This document shows, piece after piece, positions 23,480 to 35,668 of a stretch of DNA of 64,000 nt (positions are counted from its first letter, which is position 1; the number at the start of each line of letters is the position of its first letter). Source of the stretch: Chloranthus sessilifolius (taxonomy: Eukaryota > Streptophyta > Magnoliopsida > Chloranthales > Chloranthaceae); contig CM037584.1 of the NCBI GenBank assembly GCA_021018995.1, forward strand, positions 146,647,317-146,711,316. Reading direction: 5' to 3'. A program made the position numbers and the translations under genes. Under the pieces are notes generated by a model. That model made no database searches. It was not told the DNA's origin and saw only the letters and a list, made by a program, of their open reading frames with translations.

Positions 23480-24716
23480 GACCTCAAAGGTCATCATGCA
23501 TTCATCGGTAAATACAAAAGGTACATCTTGACACAATGAAATGTGAGTGGCTTGGAAATTTTCTTTGAAATCTTTGATGAACCTCCTATAAAATCCGCAT
23601 GCCCTAAAAACTTGATTTGCTTAATGAGTTACGGGAGGAGGCAAATGTGCAATTAGATCAATTTTTGCTTGGTCCACCTCCATGCCTTTATGGGAGACCA
23701 CATGTCCTAGGACAATGCCTTGGTGACCATAAAATGACTCTTTCCCAAACTTAGAACCAAATTGGTTTCTTCACATCTTTGCAACACCAACTTGAGGTGG
23801 TGTAAGCATTGGGAAAAGTCTCCATAAATTGAAAAAATCCATGAAGATCTCCATGAATTGATCAATCATGTCAAAAGATGGCATACATGCATCTTTGAAA
23901 AGTAGCGAGGGCATTGCAAAGACCAAAGGGCATCCTCCTATAGGCAAAAGTGCCAAAGGCGGTGAAGGTGGTCTTTTCTTGGTCCTGTGGGTACACAGTG
24001 ATCCGGTTGTAACCAGAGTACCCATCAAGGAAGCGAGTAAGCTTTGCTCGCTAGCTTATCAAGGATTTGGTCAATGAAGGGAGGGGAAATGGTCTTTTCT
24101 TGTCATGGTATTCAATTTTCTGTAGTCTATGCACCCTCCATCCACATTGTTTGTCCGGTGGACATAAGTTCACCATTCAAATTCTTCTACGTTGATGCAG
24201 ATTTCTTAGGCACCACCGTGTGGGTGCTACCAGAGAATCTGAAATGGGGTAAATGACCCTGACATCTATGACTTTACAACTTCCTTCATAACCACCTCTT
24301 GCATGTGAGGATTCACCTTCTTTGCATTTCTCTAGAAGGCTTTGCATCCTCTTCAAGGTGGATCTTATGCATGCAAATGGGTTTATTCCTCCCAAATCAG
24401 CAATGGTCCACCAATTGCTTTCTTGTGTTGTTTTAGAACTACTAATGACTCCTCTTCTTGCTCCTTTGTGAGGAGGAAGAAATAATAACAGTAATGTTTG
24501 ATGATCTCCCAAAATATATATTTCAGATTTTTGGGTAGTTTGAGTTCTAATTCGTGGGTGAGAAAAGAAGGTAGCAAAGGTACCTTGGTAACTTGTGGAA
24601 GAGGAGAGAAAGGTGTTTCCAAGAAGGGGAACTTGATGATTGTTTGTGAGTGCCTTGCACAAAGTTGACTCCTTTGAATTTGATCTCCTTTTCCTTCTTT
24701 TCCAATGGATCCCCAA
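23480..24716 (-). pseudogene. Reverse transcriptase of the Athila-like element, degenerate
   Basis: The frame at 24716-24177 ends with VIYPISDS, the conserved start of Athila RT. Downstream, the block reading CIDYRKLN (about 24145), a GYSGYN-like block (about 24010), an FGLCNA block (about 23910) and a block ending in an IDQFMEIFMD-type sequence (about 23850) follow in order. In that last block the expected YxDD-type site reads IFMDFF, so a catalytic Asp is lost in this frame. Several frameshifts separate the blocks. Confidence 0.75.
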
Positions 24717-25059
24717 TCATTTTTCTTCGTGGTGGAGTCTTCACCTGCAGAAATTTTTGCAAAGACTCCTCCACAAGTTCATCCATGATGTCAACATGAA
24801 AACACTCTTCAAAGAAGAAATTGAGGTTGGTTAACATTATAAACATTCAATTTGACTTTCATATTACCAAAGAAACTTCCATGATACCGCAGGACATTGA
24901 ATACAAGCATTTGTGTAGCAGAATGGTCTCCCTAAATGATGAGGATGGAAGTGTGCTTTTAGTTGGTTCCATGTCCAACACCGTAAAATCAGCAGGATAG
25001 AAGAATTTATCTACTCCTACTAGCACATCTTCAATCAATCCCACGGGTTTTCTCTCGGA

Positions 25060-25160
25060 TCATCGACTAGTTGCAACACCACTTGAGTGGGTTTCAATTC
25101 TCCCAAACCTAGCTTCTCATATACGAATAAGGAAGCAGTTGACACTAGCTCCCAGATCTA
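25060..25160 (-). pseudogene. Protease region of the Athila-like element
   Basis: Immediately after the gag-like frame (KAR at its end) the minus strand reads LDLGASVN in a neighbouring frame, the D-[ST]-G-like active-site region seen in Athila proteases (here DLGAS). A TAG or frameshift separates it from gag. Confidence 0.6.
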
Positions 25161-26994
25161 GCAGCGAGCTTTCTCGATGGTATGCTCCCCAATGATGCAG
25201 GGATTGTGGGGATTCCAGATCTTGCATTTTAGGGGTGTTGCAATGGATAGCACTTGGTTGATTCTCTCCACAGCAAAGGCCTTCTTGGATAGATGTATCC
25301 TAGATTGCCTTTTGTGGGTGCACACCTCTTTGAGAAATTTTGCATAAGCAGGGACCTGTTTGATTGCATCAAGCAGAGGTAGATTAATTTTAACTTGCTT
25401 GAATGTCTCCATCATTTCCTCAATTTTTGTGTTTCCTTTGTCAAAAGGAGAAACGGACTTCATTGCATGAGGAAATGGGAGGTGAGGAACAAATCTCTCC
25501 TCCTCATCTTTTTCAACAATTTTTTTATTTTTCTGTTTTTCATTTTTTTTTGTTTTCTGAGGTAAATCAACAACCTCATTGCTTTTATCATGCTGTTGTT
25601 CCTGCACTTGTTCTTCATCTTTTTCCTCTTCACTACCCACTGTGTTGTTTATTATTTTTCCACTTCTCAAAGTAGTCACAACTTTGATTTCCTCATGGCC
25701 ATTTGAGGATTCTCCAACCATGAACTGTCCCTTAGGATTGTTCAAAGGCTGGCTGGGTAGTCTGCCCTCCTCTCTCTTAGCTAATGAATTTGAGAGTTGG
25801 CCCAGGGTTTCTTCAATTTTTTTAATGCTCGAGTGAAGGTTCACGATGCGAGACAGAGTTCAAGATTTTGAAGTGAACTCAAGACCCGCTCTTCAAAGGT
25901 CGTGGATCTAGGAGGCAGGGTGCATCACGCATGGCTTGTTGTTGGTTAGGTCTGAAAATTTGATTTATTATAAAATTCTGATATGGTGGCGAGGTTTGAA
26001 AGGTAATTGATTTTTGCTCTTCTGCGTTGGGGTTAGTAATTTCCGATTCCACCTCGAGATTAGGATGAGATCTCCATGGGTAGTCATTCGATTGCATCAT
26101 CCATAAGATCAGCTGCATGAGCTTGTTCCATCATGAGTTCGGAAATTGTGATGCGTATGACATTGATCAATTGAATGAGTAGGGACCGCATATCGGACAT
26201 GCCTCCTCTACTCTTGACCCATTTGGAGCTTTAAATGAGTCCATCACCTATCAAATTTTGTGGTTAAATTATCCACTTTCCTTTCCACTCATTGACTTCA
26301 TAAACTTTCCTCTTGTGAATTGGGGATTATTCATCCTATTTGGATTCTCTGTCCCTTGACGCAGATTCCTCTGGGTTGAATTTTCTCCAATCACTCAAAG
26401 AGGTCCCAAACCTCTTCAACTATTTTCTTAAGACCCTCCACAGAGGCATCCACCATGTTCTTGCCCTTCCGATCGGTTCCTTGATAGAAGCTTTGAACCA
26501 GTAGCCATTTAGGAATTTGATGGTGAGGGCATTGCCTTATGATTCTTTAAACCTTTCCCATGCTTCATGGAAAGTTTCGATTGAGTTTTGGGAGAAAGAG
26601 ATGATGCTTTGTCTCGGTTGGCTGGTTTTAGTCATTGGGAAATATTTTGACAAAATTGACATTGCAAATCATTCCATGATGTGATCTTGGTGCTAACATA
26701 GATAACCATGCTCTAGCTTTGTCCTTTAATGAAAAGGAAAGAGCCTAAGCTTGGTTGCCTCGACCAAGTCCAGCTATGTTAAATGTTGTGCACAAAGCCA
26801 GAAATTCATCAATGTGTTTGTAAGGGTCTTCCTTACTCAATCCATGGAATGAAGGCAACATTTGGATGGTGGAGGACTTAATTTCATAATTTCCCTCCAC
26901 TGTGGGAAATTGTATGCAAAATGGGGAATTATAAGCACCAGGGGCAAAGTAGTCTCTTAACAATCTCGGTCTTGCCCATTTCAGAGATATACAT
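25158..26994 (-). pseudogene. gag of the Athila-like element, broken
   Basis: Three collinear pieces are visible on the minus strand: 26963-26745 (DYFAPGAYNSPFCIQFP, then an HGLSKEDPYKHIDEFL block), 26118-25879, and 25844-25158. The last piece, 228 codons, holds TLRSGK at residues 58-63, an acidic/basic low-complexity segment, and a block with FKQVKINLPLLDAIKQVPAY, all characteristic of the Athila gag-to-protease junction. Frameshifts between 26745 and 25844 remove the Retrotrans_gag core from any one frame. Confidence 0.8.
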
Positions 26995-27226
26995 GATGTA
27001 TGTCGGTTTCTTAGGAGTCTTTCAACTTCAATTTAACGGAGAATCTGGATTGAGGGTTCTCTGCCAAACATACAACTCGAGAGGAATTTGGTACAAGAAA
27101 CTGTTGAATTACGTGCTTTCCTTTCCTTCATACAGCTGTAAGCTGCACAGAAATAACAACAGAATTAATAAATGACTGATAAATAAATGAAAATAAACAT
27201 AGGTCTATCTATTTTAGAACAAAATC

Positions 27227-27243
27227 CCCGGCAACGGCGCCAA
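27227..27243 (-). other. Primer-binding site, tRNA-Asp type
   Basis: On the minus strand TGGCGCCGTTGCCGGGG lies six bases after the LTR end (GCGACAACA), the primer site commonly found in Athila elements. Confidence 0.9.
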
Positions 27244-27248
27244 AAACT

Positions 27249-29085
27249 TGTTGTCGCTCCACATGTGCCTTTTTTTTGTGTATTTTGAGAACGAATTAAT
27301 GAATAATAAGTTACATAATTTTAAATTATGAAAGAGATATCAGACATTGAGGGCTAACAATAGCACTCGCAAGATCGTGGCCAATTGTAGTAAGTTTTAA
27401 AAGTGAGTATATTAAAGATCGTCCACGGAGAATTAGTCCAAATATGAGATAGACCTCCGGATCTGTGCTACCGGATCTGGCTCTATAATTATCTAAGCGG
27501 ATAAAAGAGAGTGTTGGGTTTTTGTCACGTTTAACTAAAAGCAAATAAAGAAAAGAATTATCTAACCGATCCAGATTCAAGTTGGGAAGTGATTAAAATA
27601 AATCAAATGGAGAAATAATAACTTTCGTGATTTCGCTTTGAATTTTAATGGAGAATCGCAACTAAATAGAGTTGATTCAATCTTCATCCGGCTACCGACA
27701 GATGTAAGAGAAATAAATCAATTAAGGAAGGGTTTAGACTTATGGTTATGATCATCACTTAAATGGTCACGGATCATCCAATAGTTGTTGACCTATCCTC
27801 AATTGAACATGAACATCATCGCGCAAGTCTTTGTAATTAGGTTACTGACGCTAATTGGTAATGAATCAAGGGAAATTGCATGCAAAGTAGTGAATCTAAA
27901 GGAGTCTAATGCACTAAGGTGATCAATAAGAACCCTTGACATGAATCCAATGGAGAAAACACAGTTTACAGCAACCTTTTAAATTCAATCTTACAATTAC
28001 AGAGCACGGCTTTAGAAAGCCCTTACAATTACAGAGCACGGCTTTAGAAAGCCCTCAGACTAGCAGTCTTGAATCCGATCTCTTTGGCGTTACAAAAGCA
28101 CTCTCAGCAATTCTCAAAAAGCGAAAGAGAGGGAGAAATTACAAGGGGCACAGATAGACTATCCGTAGGAGGGAAATAGAAATGAAAACTCAAAATGGAT
28201 GCCTCAATTGGGCAAATGTCTTCTCAATTTATAGCTTTCCTCTATCCCCTGACAAGGCTGAATTGACCAATCGAAGTGCTCGATCCAGTATTGCCCAATG
28301 GTCATTGAGCACGGGATCCGATCTGCTTCGCCAATGAAAATGCTCGATCTGGTTCACCAATCAAAGCGTTAGAAGCATCAATTTGCTATGGGAATTCAAA
28401 AGTTTGTTTGAGCTTCTAGAAGTTCCCGCCAAGTGATTTCATCTTTGGGTTTTCACGTGGGGCGGAATATGCCTTTGGTTTGTGCTTGGAATCTTCCGGA
28501 ATGTCTCTGGGCTTTTAATTACATTGGGGCACGTCAGAGTTTATCGAAATGCCCTTCAAAGTGGTCAGAATCTCAAAGATGCCATTTTGCGAGGTTAAGG
28601 GTCTTTTCAAAGTAGGTTGGCTCCGTAAGTTCTTTTCGCAGCGAAGTTCTTTTCAGCAGCGTAGTTCTTTTCGCAGCGTAAGTTCTTTTCGCAAAGCACT
28701 TCTCTTCTTTTCGCAGAGGTAAATCTTCTATTCGAGGAGTGTTTTCTTCTTTTCGCAAAGTTCAAAGTTCTTTGCGAATAGTAGATGTTCTTTGTGAATT
28801 GAACTTTTAGCTTCCATTCTTCTTTGCGAATGGATCCTTCTTCTTCTTTAGGTCTTTTCTTGCTCTTTTAGGACCTTTTTAGCCATTGCTGAGGCTATTT
28901 CTTCACTCCCTCTTTGAGCTTGACATGCGTTGTCAGCTTTTTGATCATTTTAGGATGGTTTTCGGATTTGAACCTGTCTTTTTGGTTAGCTGAAATATGA
29001 ACACTAAAGCACTTATTTAGTCCTCTCAAGGGCCTTTCAAGGCTCATGTTTAGGGGTGAAAAATGGTATTTTTCACTACTTATCA
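27249..29085 (-). repeat. 5' LTR of the Athila-like element
   Basis: 1837 bp from TGATAAGTAG (29085) to GCGACAACA (27249) on the minus strand. It is about 60 bp longer than the 3' LTR, partly because a GTTCTTTTCGCAGC-type repeat at 28625-28700 has four units instead of two. Confidence 0.92.
29056..29076. repeat. Hairpin at the start of the 5' LTR
   Basis: GTGAAAAAT, loop GGT, ATTTTTCAC: one pair longer than in the 3' LTR and still perfectly paired. Confidence 0.85.
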
Positions 29086-29090
29086 GCCAT

Positions 29091-30086
29091 CTCCAAACCT
29101 TCCCCCATACCCAATGGCCCTAGCAGGCCCCGCCTCAAAACCAAATTCCCATCACCCAACAAACCTTTTCTCACCCCCAATGGGCTCACCCAACCCCCAC
29201 TCATGTCATTCCCATCCAACCCATGCAACAACAACTGGAGAATCCCGCCCTCGCTGCACACTATGCCGACCAACAGTATGAAGAAGACGAGATTAGGAAT
29301 AGCGGGGCTTATGCTGGGGCTTTGACCAGCCTCAACCCTCCTCCCATAATTGCCCATCCCCTGGTGGCCCAGAGTGAAGTCCAACCAACTGTCGAGAAAG
29401 CTACTCCCGTGTCTAAAGAGTCAGAGCAGCTGAAAGAACAGCTAGACAAAATACAAAAGCAGCTGATGAAAATGGGTGGTGTTGAAATCCATGTCACGGA
29501 CTTCACAGACTTATGTTTGTTCGCTGAGGTCCCCCTGCCCCCCAAATTTAAAATATCAGCCTTTGATAAATATAATGGCACGGGCAATTCTATTGCACAC
29601 CTGAAGTCCTACTGTGGGGACATGTGCCAATATGGGGAGGACGAAAGACTACTAATAAAAGTCTTTCAAAAGAGTCTGACCAGGCCAGCTTTAAGATGGT
29701 TCACATCATTAGAACCGTCTATGATGAAAACATGGAGGGACTTGACGCATCTCTTCCAAGAACAGTATGTCTACAATATAGACGTTGAGCCGCGTAAGTC
29801 CGACTTGGCCCGTTTGAAGCAGAATCAGAACGAGACCTTCAGGGACTACTTGGGGCGATGGAGGGCATTGGCAGCTCAGGTCAGGAACAGAATACCTGAT
29901 GATGAACAGATAGAGATGATTTCAAAAAACACTCTGCCAGTGATTTCAGACTTTTTGGTATATCAGCAGCAAACCAGCTTTACTAATCTGGTGAGAAACG
30001 CCAACCGATGTGAGGACGCCATAAGGGAGGGGCGTCTAAATAAGAACGTGCCAAGTGGACCCAGTGGGGTTAGAAGATTTTCATAA
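29091..30086 (+). pseudogene. gag core (Tat copy B)
   Basis: The frame continues from 14975 across the nested insertion. One TAG (29121) lies before the open stretch 29223-30086 (287 codons). Residues about 95-250 form a Retrotrans_gag domain: a PPKFKISAFDKYNG block, then LKSYCGDM, then a tryptophan block ALRWFTSLEP and the FRDYLGRWRALAAQV helix. An amphipathic, Glu/Gln/Lys-rich stretch precedes the domain. This domain assembles the virus-like particle in active elements. Confidence 0.85.
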
Positions 30087-30247
30087 CAGAGGAGCGAGAA
30101 GAGAACAGGGGGCGATGTCTAGAACATAGTCAATACCAGGACCAATAATAATACTACCCCGTTTCAATTGCAGGCAGCCCCACCAGCACCTGTTAGGCCT
30201 GAGCAGATGCAAAGAATGGGGAATGGGCAAGGAATGCAAATGACCTA

Positions 30248-30490
30248 ATGAGGAGAGCCCGCCACCGAAGTCTTCACACACCGGGGCAATCTTTGAGTGT
30301 ACTTTTACCCCTGTTAGTAGAAAAGGGATTAGTGGCTATCCGCCAACCGCAACCTCCTCCTCACCCGATCCCAAAGAACTATGGCCCAAATACCCATTGT
30401 AATTTTTATCAGGGTCCAGGTCACCCTACTGATCGCTGCTTCCCATTGAAGCACGCCATCCAGGATTTGATCGATGCTGGGTAAATCATT
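30248..30490 (+). pseudogene. gag nucleocapsid-like segment (Tat copy B)
   Basis: A short frame holds a CCHC-like knuckle, HCNFYQGPGHPTDRC, followed by LKHAIQDLIDAG, the usual arrangement in Tat gag, where the spacing is non-standard. It binds nucleic acid in intact relatives. Frame differs from the gag core, so a shift lies between 30086 and 30248. Confidence 0.7.
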
Positions 30491-31633
30491 CCCCCTACAC
30501 CTTCTCAGCATGCTAATATTCACCAAGTGCCACTACCCCCACATCCTATCGGAAGAGCAGGTCTCAGACCCACCATCGAAATGGTAGAAGATGAGGAGGA
30601 GTTTGAATTTGACCCATCCGATTATATCAGTGATCGGGAGAATTATGTGGCACCATGGCCGAGGAATGATGAAGAAAGGAATGTTGAGGTAATTGAACCC
30701 CTAAATTTGTCTGAATATTTCCCCAACCCAACCCCATAATTTGAACCTTTGGATCTCCGGGCATACTTTCCGTCCACCACACCCGTCAATTATGTAAATA
30801 TCAATGCATACCAACCATACACCACAACCCCCATCAATTACCCTATAAACTCCCATGTCCCCAATCCAGCACCCGCACCCGCTAGTCATCAATGGCCTGC
30901 GCTTGCCCCATTTCAACTACCGCCATACACCACAACCCCCATCGATTACCCTTTAAGCCACCAGGCCCCCAATCCAACACCCGCACCCATCTGTTATCAA
31001 TAGCCTGCGCCCACCCCATCACCCCCAGCTCAGCCATCGGCAAACTCCACCACCCCGGTCAATTACCTAGCGGCCCATCAGACCCCCCATCTGCCGCCAG
31101 CACCCACTAGCTATCAATGGCCTACTTTTACCTCCTTCCCTCCAATGCCACCACCCTCAAGCTTCACCACCCCCATTTGACCCAATCTTTCCACCCAACC
31201 CACCGCCACCAGGGTGAATCAAGTATTGCCCACACCTCCTGAGCTGACAGTACAAGTACCTTAAGAACCGACAGCCATACCCTTCCACCTCTCAGGACCC
31301 ACATATGATCCTCATCAGGTCCCGCTAAGCTACGAACAAACAGATATCAATGTCGGAAGTCAGAGTGAGAAGGGCGATAGATTTTATTACCGGATCAGGA
31401 GGATATCAGCGAGAAATACCAAACCGAAGGAAAGAAAGATAGCATGGTGAACCCCTTCGAGAAGATGAGTCGAGAACATATACTGGAGACTCAGTTGAGA
31501 AGAATGCGCCATATCATCAGATGAGATCATGATGACGTCCCCACTCCATTTCTAAGCATTAATGGGGGCGTTAAAAAATGCGCATGTATCACTCCAAGTT
31601 AGCCCAGATGGAGTTGGGTAGATAATTGGTCAA
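30491..31633 (+). other. Proline-rich gag-protease linker (Tat copy B)
   Basis: Broken frames here are rich in Pro, Asn, Tyr and Thr, with repeats of YTTTPINYP type near 30810 and 30925. No domain is visible. The first part (30527-30739) is acidic. Confidence 0.5.
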
Positions 31634-32128
31634 GTGATGGCTCCAAATGCCATTTCATTTTCTGATGCCGATTTACCTGAGGAAGGAGGTAGTCACTCAA
31701 AATCTTTGAATATAACCGTTGAGTCCGGAAATATGATTATCCCCTTAGTGCTAATTGATAATGGGTCTACATTTAATATATGCCCGTTGAGAACCGCCAC
31801 CAAGATTGGGATTGATCCGTGCATGTTAAGGCCCACCAGAACCAGCGCTAGAGGGTTTGACAATACCAGGAGAGAAATAATGGGAGAAGTTGATCTTGAG
31901 CTGTTGATAGGGCCAATGACCTTTTCCTTCTTGTTTCAAGTCATGGATATCAAATCCTCATTTAATCTGTTATTGGGGAGCCCGTGGCTACATGAAGTCG
32001 AGCCATACCTTCCACATTGCACTAGAAACTCATATTTGCATCTGCGCATAAGATTATCACAATCATTGGAGAGGGGCATAGTGAGAAAGAAAAGGCCGCC
32101 AATAGCGTTGAAAAACTCAATATGCTAG
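31634..32128 (+). pseudogene. Retropepsin-like protease (Tat copy B)
   Basis: The frame contains LIDNGSTFNICP with the active-site motif as Asp42-Asn-Gly-Ser, preceded by a LPEEGGSHSKSLNITV block and followed by FQVMDIKSSFNLLLGSPW. This is the Tat-type aspartic protease that cuts the polyprotein. A frameshift near 32030 makes the last 35 codons nonsense, while the true continuation appears in the frame starting 32122. Confidence 0.8.
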
Positions 32129-32895
32129 ATGTACCACACACCGTTGAGGATGTCGACCTCCACAGTTTTGAGTATGAGGTGTCAGTTATACTCCCAGAAC
32201 CCATTGAGGGCATTATGTCTAAAATGGGAGGCGGTATGGTAGCGGCAGTGGCAATGCTCCAAAAGTGGGACTCTAAGAAAGGAAGGGGTCTGGGACCCAA
32301 ATTACAAGGCAGAAGAGTGCCAGTTGTGATTAAGAGACAAAAAGTAAGATTCGGGCTAGGATACAAGCCAACAGAGCAAGAAGTCCGAGAGGCCAAAGAG
32401 AAAGCCAGGATCACCGCGGCTGCAAGAGCTCAAGGAATCAACATAGAAGAGAAACCTTGCCCTAGGCCGCACATCAGGGATTCTTTTGTCAGTGCAGGGG
32501 TCGTAAAGATCGATCGAAATGGGGCAACCCATTTGACCCCACACAAACCCATAGCCCCAGTCCATCCCACCAATCCCCAGATCTCCCTTCCCAGCTTGGA
32601 GATAGATTTGGCCACATTGTCCCTTTTCGAGGAACGACGATCGGTACCTGAACAAATCCCCCCTATGGTAAATCACCACGAAACAGAGTTATCATTTGAG
32701 GACATGATCTCAGACGAAATAGGGATCAATATGATGGAGGCTTACTCCAATGAGCCATATCAGCCAGCACCCTCCATCCCAACAAGTAAAGAAGCTGCCC
32801 CTCAGGTATGCAACTGGGCATCTTTGCCCCAAACCCTGAAAGTGGGGAGTGGCCTAACATTTGGCACCCATTTTTCAATACAAAATAACTTATAA
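32122..32895 (+). pseudogene. Protease-RT linker with G-patch-like motif (Tat copy B)
   Basis: 257 codons. The segment GKGLG-like GRGLGPKLQG plus RFGLGYKPT resembles the G-patch-like region found between protease and RT in Tat elements. The remainder is low complexity. The frame overlaps the shifted end of the protease frame and is the natural continuation. Confidence 0.6.
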
Positions 32896-33179
32896 AAAGT
32901 GAGATAAGCCCTTGGCAGGCAATACCTTGTATATACACAAGCCCGCCTTGCCAAGGGTCCGTTTCCGAAGAAAACAAAAATCTCAAAAACATGGAAAAAA
33001 TGCAAAATCTCAAAAACATACAAAAAACACAAAATCTCAAAAACATTGAAAAAATCCAAAGCCCAAAAATATTTTCATTTGAAATTCCAGAAAATGTCCC
33101 ACAAAAGGATGCCTTAATCAAAATGCCCGTCCCACGTGAAATCGGCCCCTTCCCTGTTGAAATATAAGAAGAGGTAGGG

Positions 33180-34355
33180 ATCACGAGTCTGGACGAGGAT
33201 GTCCCCTTCGAGGAGCTCCCCAATGAGCTCCTTGACCGATTTGCCGACTTTGAGTATGGCCCTACCCCCATTGTCGAAGAGACCGAAGACGACAATCTAG
33301 GAACTGAGGAGGTTCCTAGGATAACCAAAATCGGAATGTCACTGTCTCCTGAGGAAAGAAAAAGCATGATCAACTTCCTTCGGTCATACCAAGACGTTTT
33401 ACCTGGTCGTATAAGGACATGCCTGGTCTGGATACTGATTTGGTCGAGCATGAGTTACCTCTCTACCCTGATATGAAGCCAGTCAAGCAGAAGCTGAGAC
33501 GTCTCTGACCCAAATGGATGCTAAAAGTCAAAGACGAGGTCATCAAGCAATATGATGCAAATACCCGTAGTGGCTAGCCAATATCTTGCCTGTACCAAAG
33601 GAAGATGGAAAGGTTTGCATGTGATCGATTTCTACAATTTGAACAGAGCGAGCCCAAAGGACGATTTCCCATTACCACACATCGACATCTTGGTCAATAA
33701 CACAGCTAAGCACGGGATGCTTTCTTTTATGGATGGATTCTCAGGATATAATCAGATCAAAATGGCAGAGGTTGATCGCGAGAAGACAGCATTGATTCCC
33801 CCCTGGGGAACCTTTTGCTATTGAGTTATGCCATTTGGGCTGAAGAATGTCGGTGCAACGTACCAGAGAGCTATGACTGCACTATTTCATGACATGATGC
33901 ACCAAGAGATTGCAGTATATGTCGATGATATGATAGCTAAATCACCAGAGCGAAGCGACCATCTGGTAAACCTTCAGAAGCTATTTGAAAGGCTGAGGAA
34001 GTATCGGCTACGACTGAATCCACAGAAGTGCACATTTGGTGCTATGTCAGGGAAGCTTCTAGGGTTCATCGTCAGCAAGCGGGGGACTGAGGTCGACCCA
34101 ATCAAAGTCAAAGCCATCACTGAAATGCCACCACCGTCTACCAAGAAAGAGGTTAGAGGGTTTCTGGGCAGAATACAGTATATCAGTCGGTTCATTACAC
34201 AAATAACTCCAATCTGCACACCGATCTTCAAGTTACTAAGGAAGAATTTGCCCGTTGAATGGAACGACGATTGTCAAGCAGCGTTCAAAAAAATCAAAGC
34301 TACCTCCTTAATCCACCTATTTTGGTACCACCTGAGCCAGGGAGACCACTCTTGA
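33180..34355 (+). pseudogene. Reverse transcriptase (Tat copy B)
   Basis: Pieces in order: an acidic lead-in, a KQKLRRL block with TGA at 33506, LHVIDFYNLNRASPKDDFPL (from about 33615), FMDGFSGYNQIKM, then a TGA at 33822, MPFGLKNVGATYQRAM, and the catalytic YVDD at residues 31-34 of the 33828 frame. A thumb/connection region with FLGRIQYISRF follows. The YVDD site is intact, but at least two stops and a frameshift prevent a full-length enzyme. Confidence 0.88.
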
Positions 34356-34680
34356 TGTATCTCTCTATGACGAAAGTTTCGATGGGATGTGTCTTGGGGC
34401 AGCACGATGAAACGAGAAGACGAGAGCAGGCCATTTACTATCTGAGCAAGAAGTTTACTAATTATGAGACGCGCTACTCTCATTTGGAGAAAGGATGCCT
34501 AGCTCTTGTATGGGCTACTCAAAGGCTCCGCCACTATTTGCTATCTCAGGCGGTTCTGCTCTTGGCCCGAATTGACCCATTAAAATACCCATTTGAAAAG
34601 CCAGCTCTCAAGGAACGAACCACATGATGGCAACTTTTATTATCTGAATTCGACATCACGTACGTCACTCAAAAATTGAT
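34259..34680 (+). pseudogene. First (gypsy-type) RNase H (Tat copy B)
   Basis: The frame reads from an RT-connection region into AIYYLSKKFTNYETRYSHLE and a CLALVWATQRLRHYLL block, the usual gypsy RNase H. TGA at 34625 interrupts just before the LLSEFDITYV segment. The expected catalytic Asp near LMYLSMTK appears replaced (YLS where a D-containing motif is usual in active types), as is common in Tat elements whose second RNase H supplies activity; that last point is inference. Confidence 0.75.
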
Positions 34681-35236
34681 CAAGGGGCAGGCGCTTGCTG
34701 ATCATCTTACTGATAATCCTTTACTTGACTATGAGCCGTTAAGAACCAAATTCCCAGATGAAGATATCTTATTCATGATGGAAGACAATACAGAAGAAGT
34801 AGAAGAATCATGGGTAATGCACTTTGACGGGGCAGCAAATGTTGAGGGCCAAGGAGTTGGTGCCATCCTGATTTCACCAAAAGGATCCCATGTACCGATC
34901 TCTATCAAACTCAACTTCCCTTGCACTAACAATATGGCTGAGTACGAAGCTTGTACCGTTGGTCTACAGGCAGCTCTCAATCTGAATGTAGCTCACCTTC
35001 GAGTATTTGGCGATTCACAGTTAATCATATGTCAGACGAATGGTGACTGGAAGATGAAAGATGAGAAACTAATCCCCTATCATGAGCACCTCGAGGATCT
35101 GATAGCTTGCTTCCAAGATGTGACTTTCTCATACGTCCCTCGGATAAGGAATCGCTTTGCCGACGCATTAGCAACTTTAGCGTCAATGATTGAAGTCCCC
35201 TATGGTGTTGAGATGAAGTTGATCGTGATCGAGTAG
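34676..35236 (+). pseudogene. Second (archaeal-type) RNase H (Tat copy B)
   Basis: 186 codons open. The domain starts near residue 45 with MHFDGAANVEGQGVG and shows the four carboxylates in order: Asp51, Glu89 in NNMAEYEAC, Asp112 in VFGDSQLII and Asp162 in RFADALATLAS. An RNase H domain of this type between the gypsy RNase H and integrase defines the Tat lineage. The frame ends in TAG before integrase. Confidence 0.88.
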
Positions 35237-35269
35237 AGGAATGAGCCGGCCTTCTACCTCCAGATTGAG

Positions 35270-35668
35270 GAACCTACAAAGCCTGATGATGAGCCACCTT
35301 AGTTCTTAGATATCAAGAATTTCCTCGAGACCCTAACTTTCCTAGAGGGTACATCCAAGACAGACCGACAAACTATTCAACGCTTAGCAGCAAGTTACGT
35401 CATTTATGGGGAATGCCTCTACAAGAGATCATACAATAACATCTTACTCAGCTGCCTCACTGAAAGTGAAGCGGTCAATATTCTGAAAGAAATCCATGAG
35501 AGAGTATATGGAGCCCACGTCAGCGGTCACATGCTCGCCAAGAAAATTCTACGGCAGGGGTACTTTTAGACCACCATGGAATAGGATTGTTGCAAATATG
35601 TTCAAAAATGCTATAAGTGTCAATAACACTCTAGTCTGATACGCGCTCCTGCCATTGATCTTCACTAC
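35270..35668 (+). pseudogene. Integrase zinc-binding region (Tat copy B)
   Basis: The plus strand encodes an H-H-C-C arrangement, with the His residues in VYGAHVSGHML and the Cys residues in DCCKYVQKCYKC. In-frame TAG codons near 35568 and 35584 interrupt the spacing between the pairs. Confidence 0.7.

Larger units (their letters stand above)
14976..29085 (-). mobile_element. Complete Athila-like Ty3/gypsy retrotransposon, 14.1 kb
   Basis: Two long LTRs (27249-29085 and 14976-16753) flank the element, with target duplications GCCAT at 14971-14975 and 29086-29090. On the minus strand the order is 5' LTR, tRNA-Asp-type primer-binding site, gag with a TLRSGK motif, protease, RT, RNase H, integrase, a third open region, polypurine tract and 3' LTR. 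Lineage assignment follows the primer site, the gag motifs, the long LTRs and the extra 3' region, all typical of Athila. Frames are heavily broken. It lies inside gag of Tat copy B and is therefore younger than that element. Confidence 0.92.
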
